64,000 bases of DNA from Roseomonas gilardii subsp. gilardii. Lineage in GTDB: Bacteria > Pseudomonadota > Alphaproteobacteria > Acetobacterales > Acetobacteraceae. The first letter of the stretch is position 1, and each line of letters starts with the position of its first letter. Position numbers and translations under genes: made by a program. Positions 24,454 to 33,881 of this stretch are shown in pieces. The DNA is taken from contig NZ_CP095554.1 in NCBI RefSeq assembly GCF_023078375.1, forward strand, positions 3,836,501-3,900,500, given 5' to 3'. The notes below the pieces were generated by a model. That model saw only the letters and a list, made by a program, of their open reading frames with translations, did not search any database and was not told the origin of the DNA.

Positions 24454-26469
24454 TTGTCCGGCTTCACCGCGACGGGCCGCTGGCAACGGGCTGGCTCCCC
24501 CAGCTCCCGCACGGCCAGCGAACTGGCGCCAGCCTCCGGCCGGAAGGCCCTGCCGCGCCTGCCGGACGCCCAGCCTTCCGCCGGGACACGAAGCGGCAGC
24601 CGCTTCCTGACGGACCGCCTGGCACGCCATGTGCCGGATGTCGTGCTGCTCGCCTTCGTCGTGATCCAGCTGCTGCCCTTCCTGTCTGCCTTCCACCAGG
24701 CTGCCGACGACAATTTCTGGCAGTACGTCACCCTGACCGAGCTGGATTCGCCCTGGGATCTCGTTGCCCGCCTCACCCGGATCGCGGAGGACCAGGGACG
24801 CATCGGCATGTATCCCGCCATGCCGCTGGTGCTGCTGGGAACCATGCTGCCGGAATACGCCTGGGGCCGGCTGCTGGTGGTCTTCTGCTTTGGCCTGACG
24901 CTGCTGGGCTTCTGCCACCTCTTCGCCCGGCGCTTCCGGCTGCCGCTGACCCGCGCCGCGCTGCTGCTCACGGCCTGCATCCTGCCGATGGCGGCGCATC
25001 ACCTGCCGCCCAATGCCTATCCGGTGATGCTCACCCTGCCGCTGTTGGCCCTGCTGGCGATCCATCTCCAGCTGGCCCGCGCCGGGCGAATCTCCGCGCC
25101 GGCCGCCCTGGCCGCCTTCCTGGGCCTTTTCGCCGCGACCCTGTTGCTGGAATACGCGCTGGTGGAGGGGCTGGGGCTGGCCGTGCTGGCGCTGATGACG
25201 GCCCGGGCGCGCGGTGGCCGGGAGATGTGGCTGCACGGGGCGGCGCTGCTGGCCTCGGCCTCCGTCCATTTCGGCTACCGCCTGATCTTCCCGAGCCACT
25301 ATCCGGGCACGATCGCGGAGGCCGTGCCGCTGGCCGACATCCTCCGCCTGCAACTCCTGCACATCGTCAACGGCACCGTCTTCCCGCATCTGTCCCTGGC
25401 CGTCCCGTCGCCGGAGGACATCGCGCCCGCTATCCTCCTGCTGGCCTCGGGGGCCTGGCTGGCCGCGCGGCTGCTGCCGGAACTCGCCGCGCGCCTGGAC
25501 GCCCGGCTGGCCGTCCGGGTCCTGCTCGCCTGCCTCGCCTGGGCTTGGCTCAATACGCTCGCCCATGCCTTCACCCAGAAGTACCAGTCCTGGTGCCGGC
25601 ACGGGGACTGCACCTATGTCGACTCCCGCCTCTCGGCGCTGAGCCTGGGCATCGCCCTGGCCATCGGCCTCGCCCTGCTGCTCCGTGGCGCGGCGCGGCA
25701 TGGCCCCGCCCGGACCCGGCAGGCTACGCTGCTCTGCGCGGCCTGCCTGGGCCTGCTCGGCAGCGCCACCTTCCTGCACAACCGTGCCTCCGCCCGGGTC
25801 ATGGCGGAAAAGGAAGGCGCCTTCGACCTGCTCCGCGAAACGTCCTGCCGGGTGCCGGACCGGATGGGGCGCGATCCGCTGGTGCTGCAGGCGCTGTCGC
25901 GCGCCGTTCTCTGGCCGACGGACCCGGGCGGCGCCAGCCGGGCGACCTATCTGGCGACCTACCGGGACGCGCTGCCCCGGCTCGGCCTCGCCTGCCAGCC
26001 CATCGCCTTCCGGCCCCGGCCACAGCGGGCCGAGCTGCTCGGCTGGTCCTTCCGTGAGCGCGGGGGACGCTGGTCCCTGGGCGAATCCGCGGTGATGCGC
26101 GTCCCCGTCAGGCCGGACACGCTGGGCGCGATCCTGACGCTCTCGGCCTATGTTCCGCCCGGCGGCGCGCCGCAGCGCGTCACCCTCCGCGACGCCGGAG
26201 GCCGGACCTGCCAGCTCGCGCTCGAATTCACGAAGGTCCAGCGGGTCTTCCTGCCCTGGCGCGATGCCGCCCCGGGCTCGATGGTGACGCTGCTGCTGGA
26301 AACGCCGGATGCCGTCAGCCCCCGGCAGGCCGGGGTGAGCGAGGATGGGCGCGTCCTGGGTGTCTTCCTGTCCGGCGTGAGGCCTGTCCCAACTGCGCCA
26401 GGGCGTAACAGGGGTGTGGATGGTCCCGATGCGGCCCTCGATCTGGGCCGCTGCCTGGACGAAGGCTGA
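24454..26469 (+). CDS. Polytopic membrane protein of unknown function
   Basis: I do not recognise this 671-residue protein. From about residue 60 to 460 it shows ten or more hydrophobic segments separated by short loops, including DDNFWQYVTL and FHFGYRLIF-like stretches. The layout resembles polyprenyl-linked glycosyltransferases or cell-surface biosynthesis proteins. The last 130 residues form a soluble domain beginning LLGWSFRERGGRWSLGE. It resembles the beta-sandwich tails of some membrane glycosyltransferases (weak similarity, by eye). The TTG at 24454 follows AAGAAGG by 10 bases; a start near HVPDVVLL is possible. Confidence 0.7.
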   Translation: MSGFTATGRWQRAGSPSSRTASELAPASGRKALPRLPDAQPSAGTRSGSRFLTDRLARHVPDVVLLAFVVIQLLPFLSAFHQAADDNFWQYVTLTELDSPWDLVARLTRIAEDQGRIGMYPAMPLVLLGTMLPEYAWGRLLVVFCFGLTLLGFCHLFARRFRLPLTRAALLLTACILPMAAHHLPPNAYPVMLTLPLLALLAIHLQLARAGRISAPAALAAFLGLFAATLLLEYALVEGLGLAVLALMTARARGGREMWLHGAALLASASVHFGYRLIFPSHYPGTIAEAVPLADILRLQLLHIVNGTVFPHLSLAVPSPEDIAPAILLLASGAWLAARLLPELAARLDARLAVRVLLACLAWAWLNTLAHAFTQKYQSWCRHGDCTYVDSRLSALSLGIALAIGLALLLRGAARHGPARTRQATLLCAACLGLLGSATFLHNRASARVMAEKEGAFDLLRETSCRVPDRMGRDPLVLQALSRAVLWPTDPGGASRATYLATYRDALPRLGLACQPIAFRPRPQRAELLGWSFRERGGRWSLGESAVMRVPVRPDTLGAILTLSAYVPPGGAPQRVTLRDAGGRTCQLALEFTKVQRVFLPWRDAAPGSMVTLLLETPDAVSPRQAGVSEDGRVLGVFLSGVRPVPTAPGRNRGVDGPDAALDLGRCLDEG

Positions 26470-26571
26470 CCGGCCCGCGACGAAGCGGAAAGCCCCCGCC
26501 AGCGGTCCTTGCCGAGGCGGAGGGCCGGCGCCACATGGCCCCGGCCCCCATTCCGGAAGCGATGCGGCGGG

Positions 26572-27060
26572 TCAGCCCGCCGTCTTCAGCCCCTCGCGCA
26601 ACCTGTTCTCCTGCTCCGCCGTCAGATTGGTCCGCAGCACCGTCCCGCCGAATTCGGCCATGGCCGGCAGGACCTTGTCCGCCGTGACCTTGCGCACCAG
26701 CACGCAGAGCGCCGCGCCGCCCGGCGGCAGCGCCTGGGTGGCATCCTTCAGGAAGTTGTCGTCGATGCCGACATCGGTGAAGTAGCCGCTCAGCGCCCCC
26801 GCCCCGGCGCCGACAGCGGTGCCCAGCAGCGGGTTCAGGAAGAGCAGGCCAATCAGCGTACCCCAGAGCGCGCCGGAGGCCGTGCCCGCCAGGGTGGTGT
26901 TCACGAGCTGGTTCAGCTTCACATTCCCGTCCGGCTGGCGGACGGCGACCACGGCATCCCCGATCTCGATCAGGTATTCCTTCTGCAGGCTCAGCAGCTT
27001 CTGCCGTGCGGCCTCGGCCGTCTGCTCGTCCGGGTAGGCGACGATCACCAGATCCGCCAT
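26572..27060 (-). CDS. DUF1269-type membrane protein
   Basis: The 162-residue protein has an N-terminal alpha/beta part (MADLVIVAYPDEQTAEAA). A glycine-rich membrane hairpin follows (GTASGALWGTLIGLLFLNPLLG and GAGAGALSGYF), then a soluble tail. This is the layout of the DUF1269 family, whose function is unknown. The ATG at 27060 is chosen because the alternative at 27084 adds residues that do not fit. It is convergent with the membrane protein at 24454. Confidence 0.8.
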   Translation of the reverse strand: MADLVIVAYPDEQTAEAARQKLLSLQKEYLIEIGDAVVAVRQPDGNVKLNQLVNTTLAGTASGALWGTLIGLLFLNPLLGTAVGAGAGALSGYFTDVGIDDNFLKDATQALPPGGAALCVLVRKVTADKVLPAMAEFGGTVLRTNLTAEQENRLREGLKTAG

Positions 27061-27252
27061 GTCCAAGCTCCTCCATCTCCCCACGCCGGAGGCCCCGGCG
27101 GGATTCGGGGCATAGAAGGCGACAGGAATCCCGGCCTTGCAATCCCGGCCGCTCCGGCATTGAGGGAGGGGCGGACATGCGAAGGGCGGAACCCGCGGGT
27201 CCCGCCCCTTCCTCCGCCCTCTTTTCCGCAGGACTGCCCGCGGTGCCCGGGA

Positions 27253-28560
27253 TCACTCCGCCGCGACGGGCGGGGCATAGGCGGCGGCGCGGCGCATGCC
27301 ATTGGCCACCACCGCGATCAGGCCGATCACCGCGGCCAGGGCGACGTAATGCGCCGGCCCCATCTTGTCGGCCGTCACCAGCATGGTCACCGCCAGCGGC
27401 GTCAGGCCGCCGAAGATCGCGTAGGCCACGTTGTAGGAGAAGGAGACGCCGGTGAAGCGCACCGCTCCCGGGAAGGCCCGCACCATCACATAGGGCACCA
27501 CGTTGATGATCCCCACCGCCGCGCCGGCCAGGGCATAGAGCGGCACCAGATGGCCCGGATTCGCCGCTGTGCCGACATAGAGCGCATAGGTCGAGGCGAT
27601 CAGCAGCACCGTCCCCACCAGCGCCACCGCCACCGTGTTGAACCGGTCCAGCAGCACACCCACCAGCACGGCGCAGATCGTCAGGGTCAGCGTCGCGAGG
27701 CTGCTGCCGATCAGCGTCGTGGTCGCCGGAATGCCGTGCAGGCGCTGCATCAGGGCGGGCGTCATCAGGATCACCACCACGATGGCCGCGGTCAGCATCC
27801 AGGTCACCGCCATGGAGATCACCACCGAGGCGCCATGGCCGCGCAGCACCTGCTTCAGCGGCATCTCCTGCACCACCGCCTTGCGGGCGCGCATCGCCTC
27901 GAAGACCGGCGTCTCGTGCAGCCAGCGGCGCAGGTACATGGCGATCAGCCCGAACACGCCGCCCACCAGGAAGGGGATGCGCCAGGCGCCGCCCATGATC
28001 TCGGCCGGCGTGTAGGCGAGGTTGATCGCCGTCGCCATCAGCGAGCCCAGCAGGATGCCGCCGGTCAGCCCGCCGGTCAGCAGGCCGCAGGCCAGGCCCA
28101 CGCGGTTGGCCGGGACATGCTCCGCCACGAAGACCCAGGCGCCCGGCGCCTCCCCGCCGATCGCGGCGCCCTGGAAGACGCGCATCACCAGCAGCAGCAG
28201 CGGCGCGGCATAGCCGATGCTGGCATAGGTCGGCATCAGCCCGATCAGCAGCGTCGGCACCGCCATCATCAGGATGGAAAGGGAGAACATGCGCTTGCGG
28301 CCGGTCTTGTCGCCGAAATGCGCCATGATGATGCCGCCCAGGGGCCGCGCCAGATAGCCGGCGGCGAAGATCCCGAAGGTCTGGATCTGTTCCAGCCAGA
28401 CCGGCATGTCGGCCGGGAAGAACAGCTTGCCGATGACCGTGGCGAAGAAGACGTAGATGATGAAGTCATAGAATTCGAGAGCGCCGCCGAGCGAGGCGAG
28501 GGCGAGGGTCTTGGCGTCCTGGCGTGTCAGGCTTCGGTCTGTCGCGTTCTCGGTCATCAT
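27253..28560 (-). CDS. MFS transporter of the metabolite:H+ symporter type
   Basis: Twelve-helix inner-membrane transporter, 435 residues. The start LASLGGALEFYDFIIYVFFA and the loop GGIIMAHFGDKTGRKRMF are the MHS-family signatures (ProP, KgtP and ShiA relatives). VFQGAAIGGEAPGAWVF follows. Substrates in the family are dicarboxylates, osmolytes or shikimate; this one cannot be assigned. The tandem ATGs at 28560 and 28557 are the likely starts. It is divergent from the LysE exporter. Confidence 0.88.
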   Translation of the reverse strand: MMTENATDRSLTRQDAKTLALASLGGALEFYDFIIYVFFATVIGKLFFPADMPVWLEQIQTFGIFAAGYLARPLGGIIMAHFGDKTGRKRMFSLSILMMAVPTLLIGLMPTYASIGYAAPLLLLVMRVFQGAAIGGEAPGAWVFVAEHVPANRVGLACGLLTGGLTGGILLGSLMATAINLAYTPAEIMGGAWRIPFLVGGVFGLIAMYLRRWLHETPVFEAMRARKAVVQEMPLKQVLRGHGASVVISMAVTWMLTAAIVVVILMTPALMQRLHGIPATTTLIGSSLATLTLTICAVLVGVLLDRFNTVAVALVGTVLLIASTYALYVGTAANPGHLVPLYALAGAAVGIINVVPYVMVRAFPGAVRFTGVSFSYNVAYAIFGGLTPLAVTMLVTADKMGPAHYVALAAVIGLIAVVANGMRRAAAYAPPVAAE

Positions 28561-28636
28561 CAAACGTCCATGGCTCGGGCACCCGCGCTCCGGCGGTGGA
28601 GGGAAGACGTTTCCTTTCGCGGGTGCGGCGCGGCAC

Positions 28637-28646
28637 GCAATATTGC
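28637..28646. promoter_or_regulatory. AT-rich palindrome between divergent transporters
   Basis: GCAATATTGC is a perfect 10-bp palindrome in an otherwise GC-rich 250-base gap. It is 77 bases from the MFS start and 165 from the LysE start. It is a plausible operator, with no known regulator attached. Confidence 0.35.
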
Positions 28647-28810
28647 ATCGCGGCACAGCCGCTACCAATGCCACTCCCTCCACTCGGCCCTGCCCCCAGG
28701 GCGGGGCTTGGCAGGGCCGAGCCGGGCCGGCGGGCAGCAGCGGCGTTGATGCCGGGGATCAGAATTATGCGTTGGACCCGCGGCGTCACCCGGCGCAGAA
28801 AGCGGCTGCC

Positions 28811-29482
28811 ATGCCACTCGATCCCGCCCTGCTCGCCGCCTATCTGCTGGCCTGCCTCGTCCTGGTGCTGACACCGGGGCCGGACATGATGTTCGTACTG
28901 GGCCAGACCCTGTCCGGCGGACCGCAGCGGGGCTGGGCGGCGGTGCTGGGCATCGTCTGCGGCGCCTTCTGCCACATCACGGCCGCCGCGCTGGGCGTGG
29001 CCGCCATCCTGGCGGCGGAGCCCATGCTCTTCACCCTGCTGCGCCTTGCCGGCGCCGCCTATCTGGTCTGGCTGGGCTTCGGGGCGCTGCGGGCCGCTTG
29101 GCGCGGCGAGGCGGGCCTCGCCCCCGCCGTCCAGCCCCTGGAGCCGGGCTCCCGCCCCCGGGACACACGGCTCGGGGGCCAGGGCCGCATCGTGCTCCAG
29201 GGCATGCTGACCAACCTGCTGAACCCCAAGGTCGCGCTGTTCTTCCTGGCCTTCCTGCCGCAGTTCGTGGCACCGGGCCTCGCCCCGGCTTGGCTCCAGA
29301 TGCTGCTGCTGGGCCCGCTCCTGCCCCTCCTGGGCCTGCCACTCTTCGCCGTGCTGATCGCCGGCGCCGGCCGGGCAGTCAGCAGCCTGAACCGCTCCGT
29401 CCGCGCCACCCGCTGGCTGAACGGCCTTGCCGGCACGATCTTCCTGGGCCTGGGGCTGCGCCTGCTGCTCGACCGGCGGTAG
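28811..29482 (+). CDS. LysE/RhtB-family amino-acid exporter
   Basis: Inner-membrane exporter of 223 residues with about six hydrophobic segments. The family signature is near the N terminus (LVLTPGPDMMFVLGQTLSGG), followed by GAAYLVWLGFGALR and NLLNPKVALFFLAFLPQF. The ATG at 28811 places the first membrane helix at residue 5. The substrate (homoserine, threonine, lysine or similar) is not determinable. Confidence 0.9.
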   Translation: MPLDPALLAAYLLACLVLVLTPGPDMMFVLGQTLSGGPQRGWAAVLGIVCGAFCHITAAALGVAAILAAEPMLFTLLRLAGAAYLVWLGFGALRAAWRGEAGLAPAVQPLEPGSRPRDTRLGGQGRIVLQGMLTNLLNPKVALFFLAFLPQFVAPGLAPAWLQMLLLGPLLPLLGLPLFAVLIAGAGRAVSSLNRSVRATRWLNGLAGTIFLGLGLRLLLDRR

Positions 29483-29521
29483 AGGGAGGCGGAACGCCGC
29501 CCCCCTGCCCGTCCCGGGGCC

Positions 29522-30994
29522 TCACATCTCCGCCGGGCTGAACCGCCCGTGCCGTTCCACCATGCCGGCGCTGGCCTCGTTCAGCCCGATCACCTCCACG
29601 CGCAGCCCGTGGCGGCGCATCTTGTTGACCACGCCTTCCAGCGCGCCGACGGCGGTGATGTCCCACAGATGTGCCCCGGTCAGATCGATCACCACCTGCT
29701 GCGCCACCGCGTCGCGCAGGTCGAAGGCATCGGCGAACATCTCGGCGGAGGCGAAGAAGACCTGCCCCCTCACCGTATAGGTCCGGGTGCGGCTGGCCTC
29801 GTCGTACCGCTCCTCCACCTGCAGCAGCCGCATGACCTTGAAGGCGAAGAAGACGCCGCTCAGCAGCACGCCGACGAAGACGCCCAGCGCCAGGTTGTGC
29901 GTCACCACCACCACCGCGACGGTGGCCAGCATCACCAGGCTGGACAGGCGCGGATGCGCCGCTAGGTCCCGCAGCGAGGACCAGGAGAAGGTGCTGACCG
30001 AGACCATGATCATGATGGCCACCAGCGCCGCCACCGGCACCTGCGCCACCCAGGGGCGCAGCAGCACCATCAGCACCAGCAGGAAGGCCCCCGCCACGAG
30101 GGTGGAGAGCCGCCCCCGCCCGCCATAGCGCAGGTTGCCCACGGTCTGTCCGATCATGCCGCAGCCGGCGATACCGCCGAAGGCGCCCACGGCGATGTTG
30201 GCGATGCCGAGCCCGGTACATTCGGCGCGCTTGGAGCTGTTGGTCTCCGTCCAGTCGTCCACCACCCCGGCGGTCATCATGGATTCCAGCAGCCCGACCA
30301 TCGCCATGGCCAGCGCATAGGGGAAGACGATCCGCAGCGTCTCCAGGTTCAGCGGCACCTGTGGCCAGACCAGGGAAGGCAGGGAGTCCGGCAGGCGCCC
30401 CAGATCCGTCACGGTGCGCAGCGGCATGTCCAGGCCCATGGAGAGGGCGGTGAGCACCAGGATGCAGATCAGCGGCGAAGGGATCGCCTGGGTCACGCGC
30501 GGCACGAGGTAGATGATCGCCAGCCCCAGCGCGATCATCGCATAGGTGTGCCAGGTCACGTCCATCATCTGCGGCAGCTGTGCCGAGAAGATCAGGATGG
30601 CCAGCGCGTTCACGAAGCCCGTCCGCACCGAGCGCGAGACGAAGCGCATCAGCACGTCGAGCCTGAGCAGGCCGAAGACCACCTGGATCGCCCCGCAGAG
30701 CAGCGTGGCGGCCAGCAGGTATGGCAGCCCGTGCGCCGAGACCAGCGCCGCCGCCACCAGCGCGACGGAGCCGGCGGCCCCCGAGATCATGGCCGGCCGG
30801 CCGCCGGTGAAGGCGATCACGATGCCGATCACGAAGGAGGCGAAGAGCCCCACCTCCGGATCGACCCCGGCCACGAAGGAGAAGGCGATCACCTCGGGGA
30901 TCAGGGCGAAGGTGCCGACCATGCCGGCCAGGATTTCGCGGTGGAGACTGCCGCCGGTCCATTCGGCCCGGTAGCGTGCGAGGTCGAAGCTCAT
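29522..30994 (-). CDS. SulP-family anion transporter with STAS domain
   Basis: The 490-residue inner-membrane protein starts with REILAGMVGTFALIPEVIAFS, a SulP-type first repeat. About 11-14 membrane segments lead to a C-terminal STAS domain (roughly 385-490) with VRGQVFFASAEMF and VIDLTGAHLWDITAVGAL. Relatives carry sulfate, bicarbonate or dicarboxylates; the substrate here is open. It is convergent with the LysE gene. Confidence 0.9.
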   Translation of the reverse strand: MSFDLARYRAEWTGGSLHREILAGMVGTFALIPEVIAFSFVAGVDPEVGLFASFVIGIVIAFTGGRPAMISGAAGSVALVAAALVSAHGLPYLLAATLLCGAIQVVFGLLRLDVLMRFVSRSVRTGFVNALAILIFSAQLPQMMDVTWHTYAMIALGLAIIYLVPRVTQAIPSPLICILVLTALSMGLDMPLRTVTDLGRLPDSLPSLVWPQVPLNLETLRIVFPYALAMAMVGLLESMMTAGVVDDWTETNSSKRAECTGLGIANIAVGAFGGIAGCGMIGQTVGNLRYGGRGRLSTLVAGAFLLVLMVLLRPWVAQVPVAALVAIMIMVSVSTFSWSSLRDLAAHPRLSSLVMLATVAVVVVTHNLALGVFVGVLLSGVFFAFKVMRLLQVEERYDEASRTRTYTVRGQVFFASAEMFADAFDLRDAVAQQVVIDLTGAHLWDITAVGALEGVVNKMRRHGLRVEVIGLNEASAGMVERHGRFSPAEM

Positions 30995-31374
30995 GGGAGG
31001 CTCATGGGGGGAATGACGGTCCCGGTTCCTTGGGCCGTGTCACGCGCGGGATGCGGAGGACGGCCGGGAACCATCCGCGCCCCAGGCCCGGCCTCCCCCC
31101 GCCGATCCCCGGCCTTCGCTCGCAACAGGCGATCATGGGCCGCCGCATCGTGCGGCGGATCGAAGCATGTCGTTGTTGCGAGCACAGCCTACATCGGCGT
31201 GGTGATCCCTGTGATGATCCCTGTGGTGATCCCGCTGGCCTCATGCGGCGGGCGCAGGCACGAAACATGCCGGAACCGGCCGGGGCCCGATTTTGCGGTG
31301 CGGCAGGGTTAGACCCTGCCGCAGGAGGGTGCAAGCCGCCCGGCGGCGGATGGCACGCGCGCCCCCTTCCCCGC
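30995..31374. other. 380-base region without a gene
   Basis: This lies between the SulP start and the end of the aminopeptidase gene. It holds imperfect GTGATCCCT repeats around 31200-31235 and a perfect hairpin at 31300-31322. No reading frame here looks protein-like. Confidence 0.6.
31300..31322 (-). terminator. Hairpin downstream of the aminopeptidase P gene
   Basis: A perfect 10-bp stem, GCGGCAGGGT / ACCCTGCCGC, closes a TAG loop 52 bases beyond the minus-strand stop. On the minus strand it is followed by ACCGCAAAA, so there is no T run; it may stop 3' decay or work with Rho. Confidence 0.45.
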
Positions 31375-33177
31375 TCAGAGCGGCGCGCAGGCCCTTCGCA
31401 GCCAGGCCGCCACCTCGTGCTCCAGGCCCGGCGCCACCTCCGACGCCACGCGGGCATGATAGACATCCACCCACTCCCGCTCCGCCGGCGTCAGCAGGGC
31501 CGGCAGGATCAGCCGGCGCTCATAGGGCGCCAGGGTTAGCGTCTCGAAGCCCAGCCAGGGCCGCCCGGAGAGCCCCTGCCCCGCGGAGCGCGTCAGCAGC
31601 AGGTTCTCGATGCGGATGCCATAGGCCCCGGGCAGGTAGAAGCCCGGCTCGTCGGACAGGATCATCCCCTCCTCGATCGGCACCGGCCTCGCCGCCCGGG
31701 AAAAGGCCACCGGCCCCTCATGCACGGACAGGAAGGACCCCACCCCGTGCCCCGTGCCGTGGTCGTAGTCGAGCCCCGCATCCCAGAGCGGCCGCCGCGC
31801 GATGGCATCCAGGTGCGGCCCGGCCACGCCCTTGGGGAAGGTCAGCGTGGCCAGGGCGATGTGGCCGCGCAGCACCCGCGTGTAGCGTTCCCGCAGCTCC
31901 GGGGGCGCCTCGCCCGGCCCGCTCCACAGGGTGCGGGTCACATCCGTGGTGCCGTCGAGGAACTGCGCCCCGCTGTCGATCAGGTAGCATTCGTCCCGCC
32001 CGATCGCCCGGTCCGTTTCCGGCGTCACCCGGTAATGCACGATCGCCCCGTTCGGCCCGGCGCCGGAGATGGCGGGGAAGGATTCCGCCCGGAACAGCGG
32101 CAGCGCCCGGCGGAATTCCAGCAGCTTCCTGGCCGCCGTGATCTCGGTCTGCCCGCCCCGCGGCGCCTCCCGGGCGAACCAGCAGAGGAAGCGCGCCAGC
32201 GCCAGCGCATCCCGCGCATGGGCCGCCCGCGCACCTGCCTGTTCCACCATGTTCTTGCGCGCACGGGGCAGGCGCACCGGGTCCTCCCCCGCCACCACGC
32301 TCGCCCCGGCCTCACGCAGCCGCATGGCGAACCAGGCCGGCGTCAGGTCCGGATCGACCCGCACCCGCTTGCCCGCCAGGGCCTTCAGCGCCTGCGGCCA
32401 TTCCTCCGGCGCGCGCAGTGCCACGGCATTGCCCAGATGCGCCCGCAGCGCCTCGTCCAGCTTGGCCGGGGCGATGAACAGGTCCACCGTCCCATCCGCC
32501 CGCAGCACGCCCTGGGACAGCGCCAGCGGCGTGTGCTCCAGATCCCCGCCCCGGATGTTGAGCAGCCAGGCGGTGCTGTGCGCATCGGCCAGGATCGCCG
32601 CATCCTCGCCCGCCGCCCGCAGCGCCGCGGCGGCCGCCTCGCGCTTCTCCTCCGCGCTCTGCCCGGCATGTTCCGCCGCCTGCGGCAGGGCGCGCGCCAT
32701 GGGCGGCGCGGGCCGGTCGCTCCAGGCGGCATCCAGGGGATTGCTGTCCAGCGGCACCAGATCGGCACCGGAGGCCGCCAGCTTCTCCACCGCTGATTCC
32801 GGCATCAGCCGGGGGTCGTAGCCGATGCGGCGGCCCTTCGCATGCTCCCGCAGCCAGTCCACCGCCGGCTCCTCGGTGATGTGCCGCCGTTCCCAGAGGG
32901 CCGGGTCGGTTTGCGCCGCCACCTGGGTGGTGTAGCGCCCGTCGGTGAAGACCGCCGCCCGTTCGGGCAGGACGATGGCCAGCCCGGCGCTGCCCGTGAA
33001 GCCGGTGAGCCAGGCCAGGCGTTCCGCCGAGCTTGGCACGTATTCGCCCAGATACTCGTCCGAGCGCGGCACCACGAAACCCTCCACCCCGAGGCCGGCC
33101 AGATTCCGGCGCAGGGCCTCCAGCCTGGCTGCCGGAGGGGCTACCGGGGATGCCGTTTCACCCGTGACAGCGCTCAC
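31375..33177 (-). CDS. M24B aminopeptidase P (long form)
   Basis: Metallo-exopeptidase that removes N-terminal residues before proline. The roughly 600-residue form has two creatinase-like N-terminal domains and a C-terminal pita-bread domain. Metal ligands are visible as the two Asp in DSGAQFLDGTTDVTRT, the His region HGTGHGVGSFLSVHEGP, and the Glu residues in SDEPGFY and RIENLLL. The GTG at 33177 gives MSAVTGETASP; an ATG at 33234 is the alternative start. Confidence 0.9.
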   Translation of the reverse strand: MSAVTGETASPVAPPAARLEALRRNLAGLGVEGFVVPRSDEYLGEYVPSSAERLAWLTGFTGSAGLAIVLPERAAVFTDGRYTTQVAAQTDPALWERRHITEEPAVDWLREHAKGRRIGYDPRLMPESAVEKLAASGADLVPLDSNPLDAAWSDRPAPPMARALPQAAEHAGQSAEEKREAAAAALRAAGEDAAILADAHSTAWLLNIRGGDLEHTPLALSQGVLRADGTVDLFIAPAKLDEALRAHLGNAVALRAPEEWPQALKALAGKRVRVDPDLTPAWFAMRLREAGASVVAGEDPVRLPRARKNMVEQAGARAAHARDALALARFLCWFAREAPRGGQTEITAARKLLEFRRALPLFRAESFPAISGAGPNGAIVHYRVTPETDRAIGRDECYLIDSGAQFLDGTTDVTRTLWSGPGEAPPELRERYTRVLRGHIALATLTFPKGVAGPHLDAIARRPLWDAGLDYDHGTGHGVGSFLSVHEGPVAFSRAARPVPIEEGMILSDEPGFYLPGAYGIRIENLLLTRSAGQGLSGRPWLGFETLTLAPYERRLILPALLTPAEREWVDVYHARVASEVAPGLEHEVAAWLRRACAPL

Positions 33178-33370
33178 GAGACCGCGACCTTCGTAAACGA
33201 CATGTTTCGCTCCTATTTCATGACCTGGGCGCATATCTCAGCAGCCAGATCCGCACGAGCAAAAGCGGCGGGCGCGCTTATGTTGCTTTGCATCAAGCGC
33301 GGCACGGCGAAGCGAGTCGAAGACAGAACGACCCACCGCCCCGAACCGCGCCGCGAAAGGAACGCTAGTC

Positions 33371-33718
33371 ATGAATACCCGGATCAACCAGACCGAAGCC
33401 GCCCTGATGATGCCGATGCCCGCCAATGCCCAGGCCGAGCGCGTCCAGGCCCTGCGCCAGCAGGCCCTGCAGCAGAGCGACAGCGGGATCGGCCGCTGGT
33501 TCCGCAGCCTGACCCTGCGTCTCTCCGAGGGCCTGCAGCGCCGCCGCGCGATGGCCGAGCTGCAGGAGCTGACGGATCGCGAGCTGGCCGATATCGGCCT
33601 GACCCGCGCCGACATCCCGCACCTGTTCGACCGTATGGCGCAGCAGGAGAAGGTGGCCGCCCGCGCCCCGGTGTCGCGTCCGGCCAACGACTTCGGCGGC
33701 AAGCGCGCCGCGGCCTGA
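33371..33718 (+). CDS. DUF1127 small basic protein
   Basis: 115 residues with an Arg-rich core and the DUF1127 motif MAELQELTDRELADIGLTRADI at about residues 61-82. Family members are small alphaproteobacterial proteins, some linked to RNA turnover or phosphate and carbon control; the role of this one is unknown. AAAGGAA precedes the ATG by about 9 bases. It is divergent from the aminopeptidase gene. A 9-bp GC hairpin (33727-33747) and a strong terminator follow. Confidence 0.85.
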   Translation: MNTRINQTEAALMMPMPANAQAERVQALRQQALQQSDSGIGRWFRSLTLRLSEGLQRRRAMAELQELTDRELADIGLTRADIPHLFDRMAQQEKVAARAPVSRPANDFGGKRAAA

Positions 33719-33789
33719 GGCCACGGGCCGGCGGGCATCCCGCCGGCATCAGGCTTGCGTCTTCCGCATGGAATTTCGCCAGTCACAGC

Positions 33790-33817
33790 AAAAAGGGACG
33801 GTTCGCCGTCCCTTTTT
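33790..33817. terminator. Bidirectional terminator with TTCG loop
   Basis: A 12-bp stem, AAAAAGGGACGG / CCGTCCCTTTTT, closes the extra-stable TTCG tetraloop. The A and T tracts give a T run on both strands, so it serves the convergent DUF1127 gene and prmA. Confidence 0.92.
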
Positions 33818-33881
33818 CGTGCCCGGCCGCTGGTGCCAGAAAAATTCCGCCCCTTTTGCTGCACTGCGGGATAGGCTGCTC

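Noticed and set aside
24454-26469. Assignment of the membrane protein as a named glycosyltransferase
   Set aside because: No catalytic DD or ExD pair in a first loop could be recognised, so only the general layout is reported.
26509-28749. A 746-residue plus-strand frame
   Set aside because: It lies across the DUF1269 and MFS genes, both of which have clear homology on the other strand.
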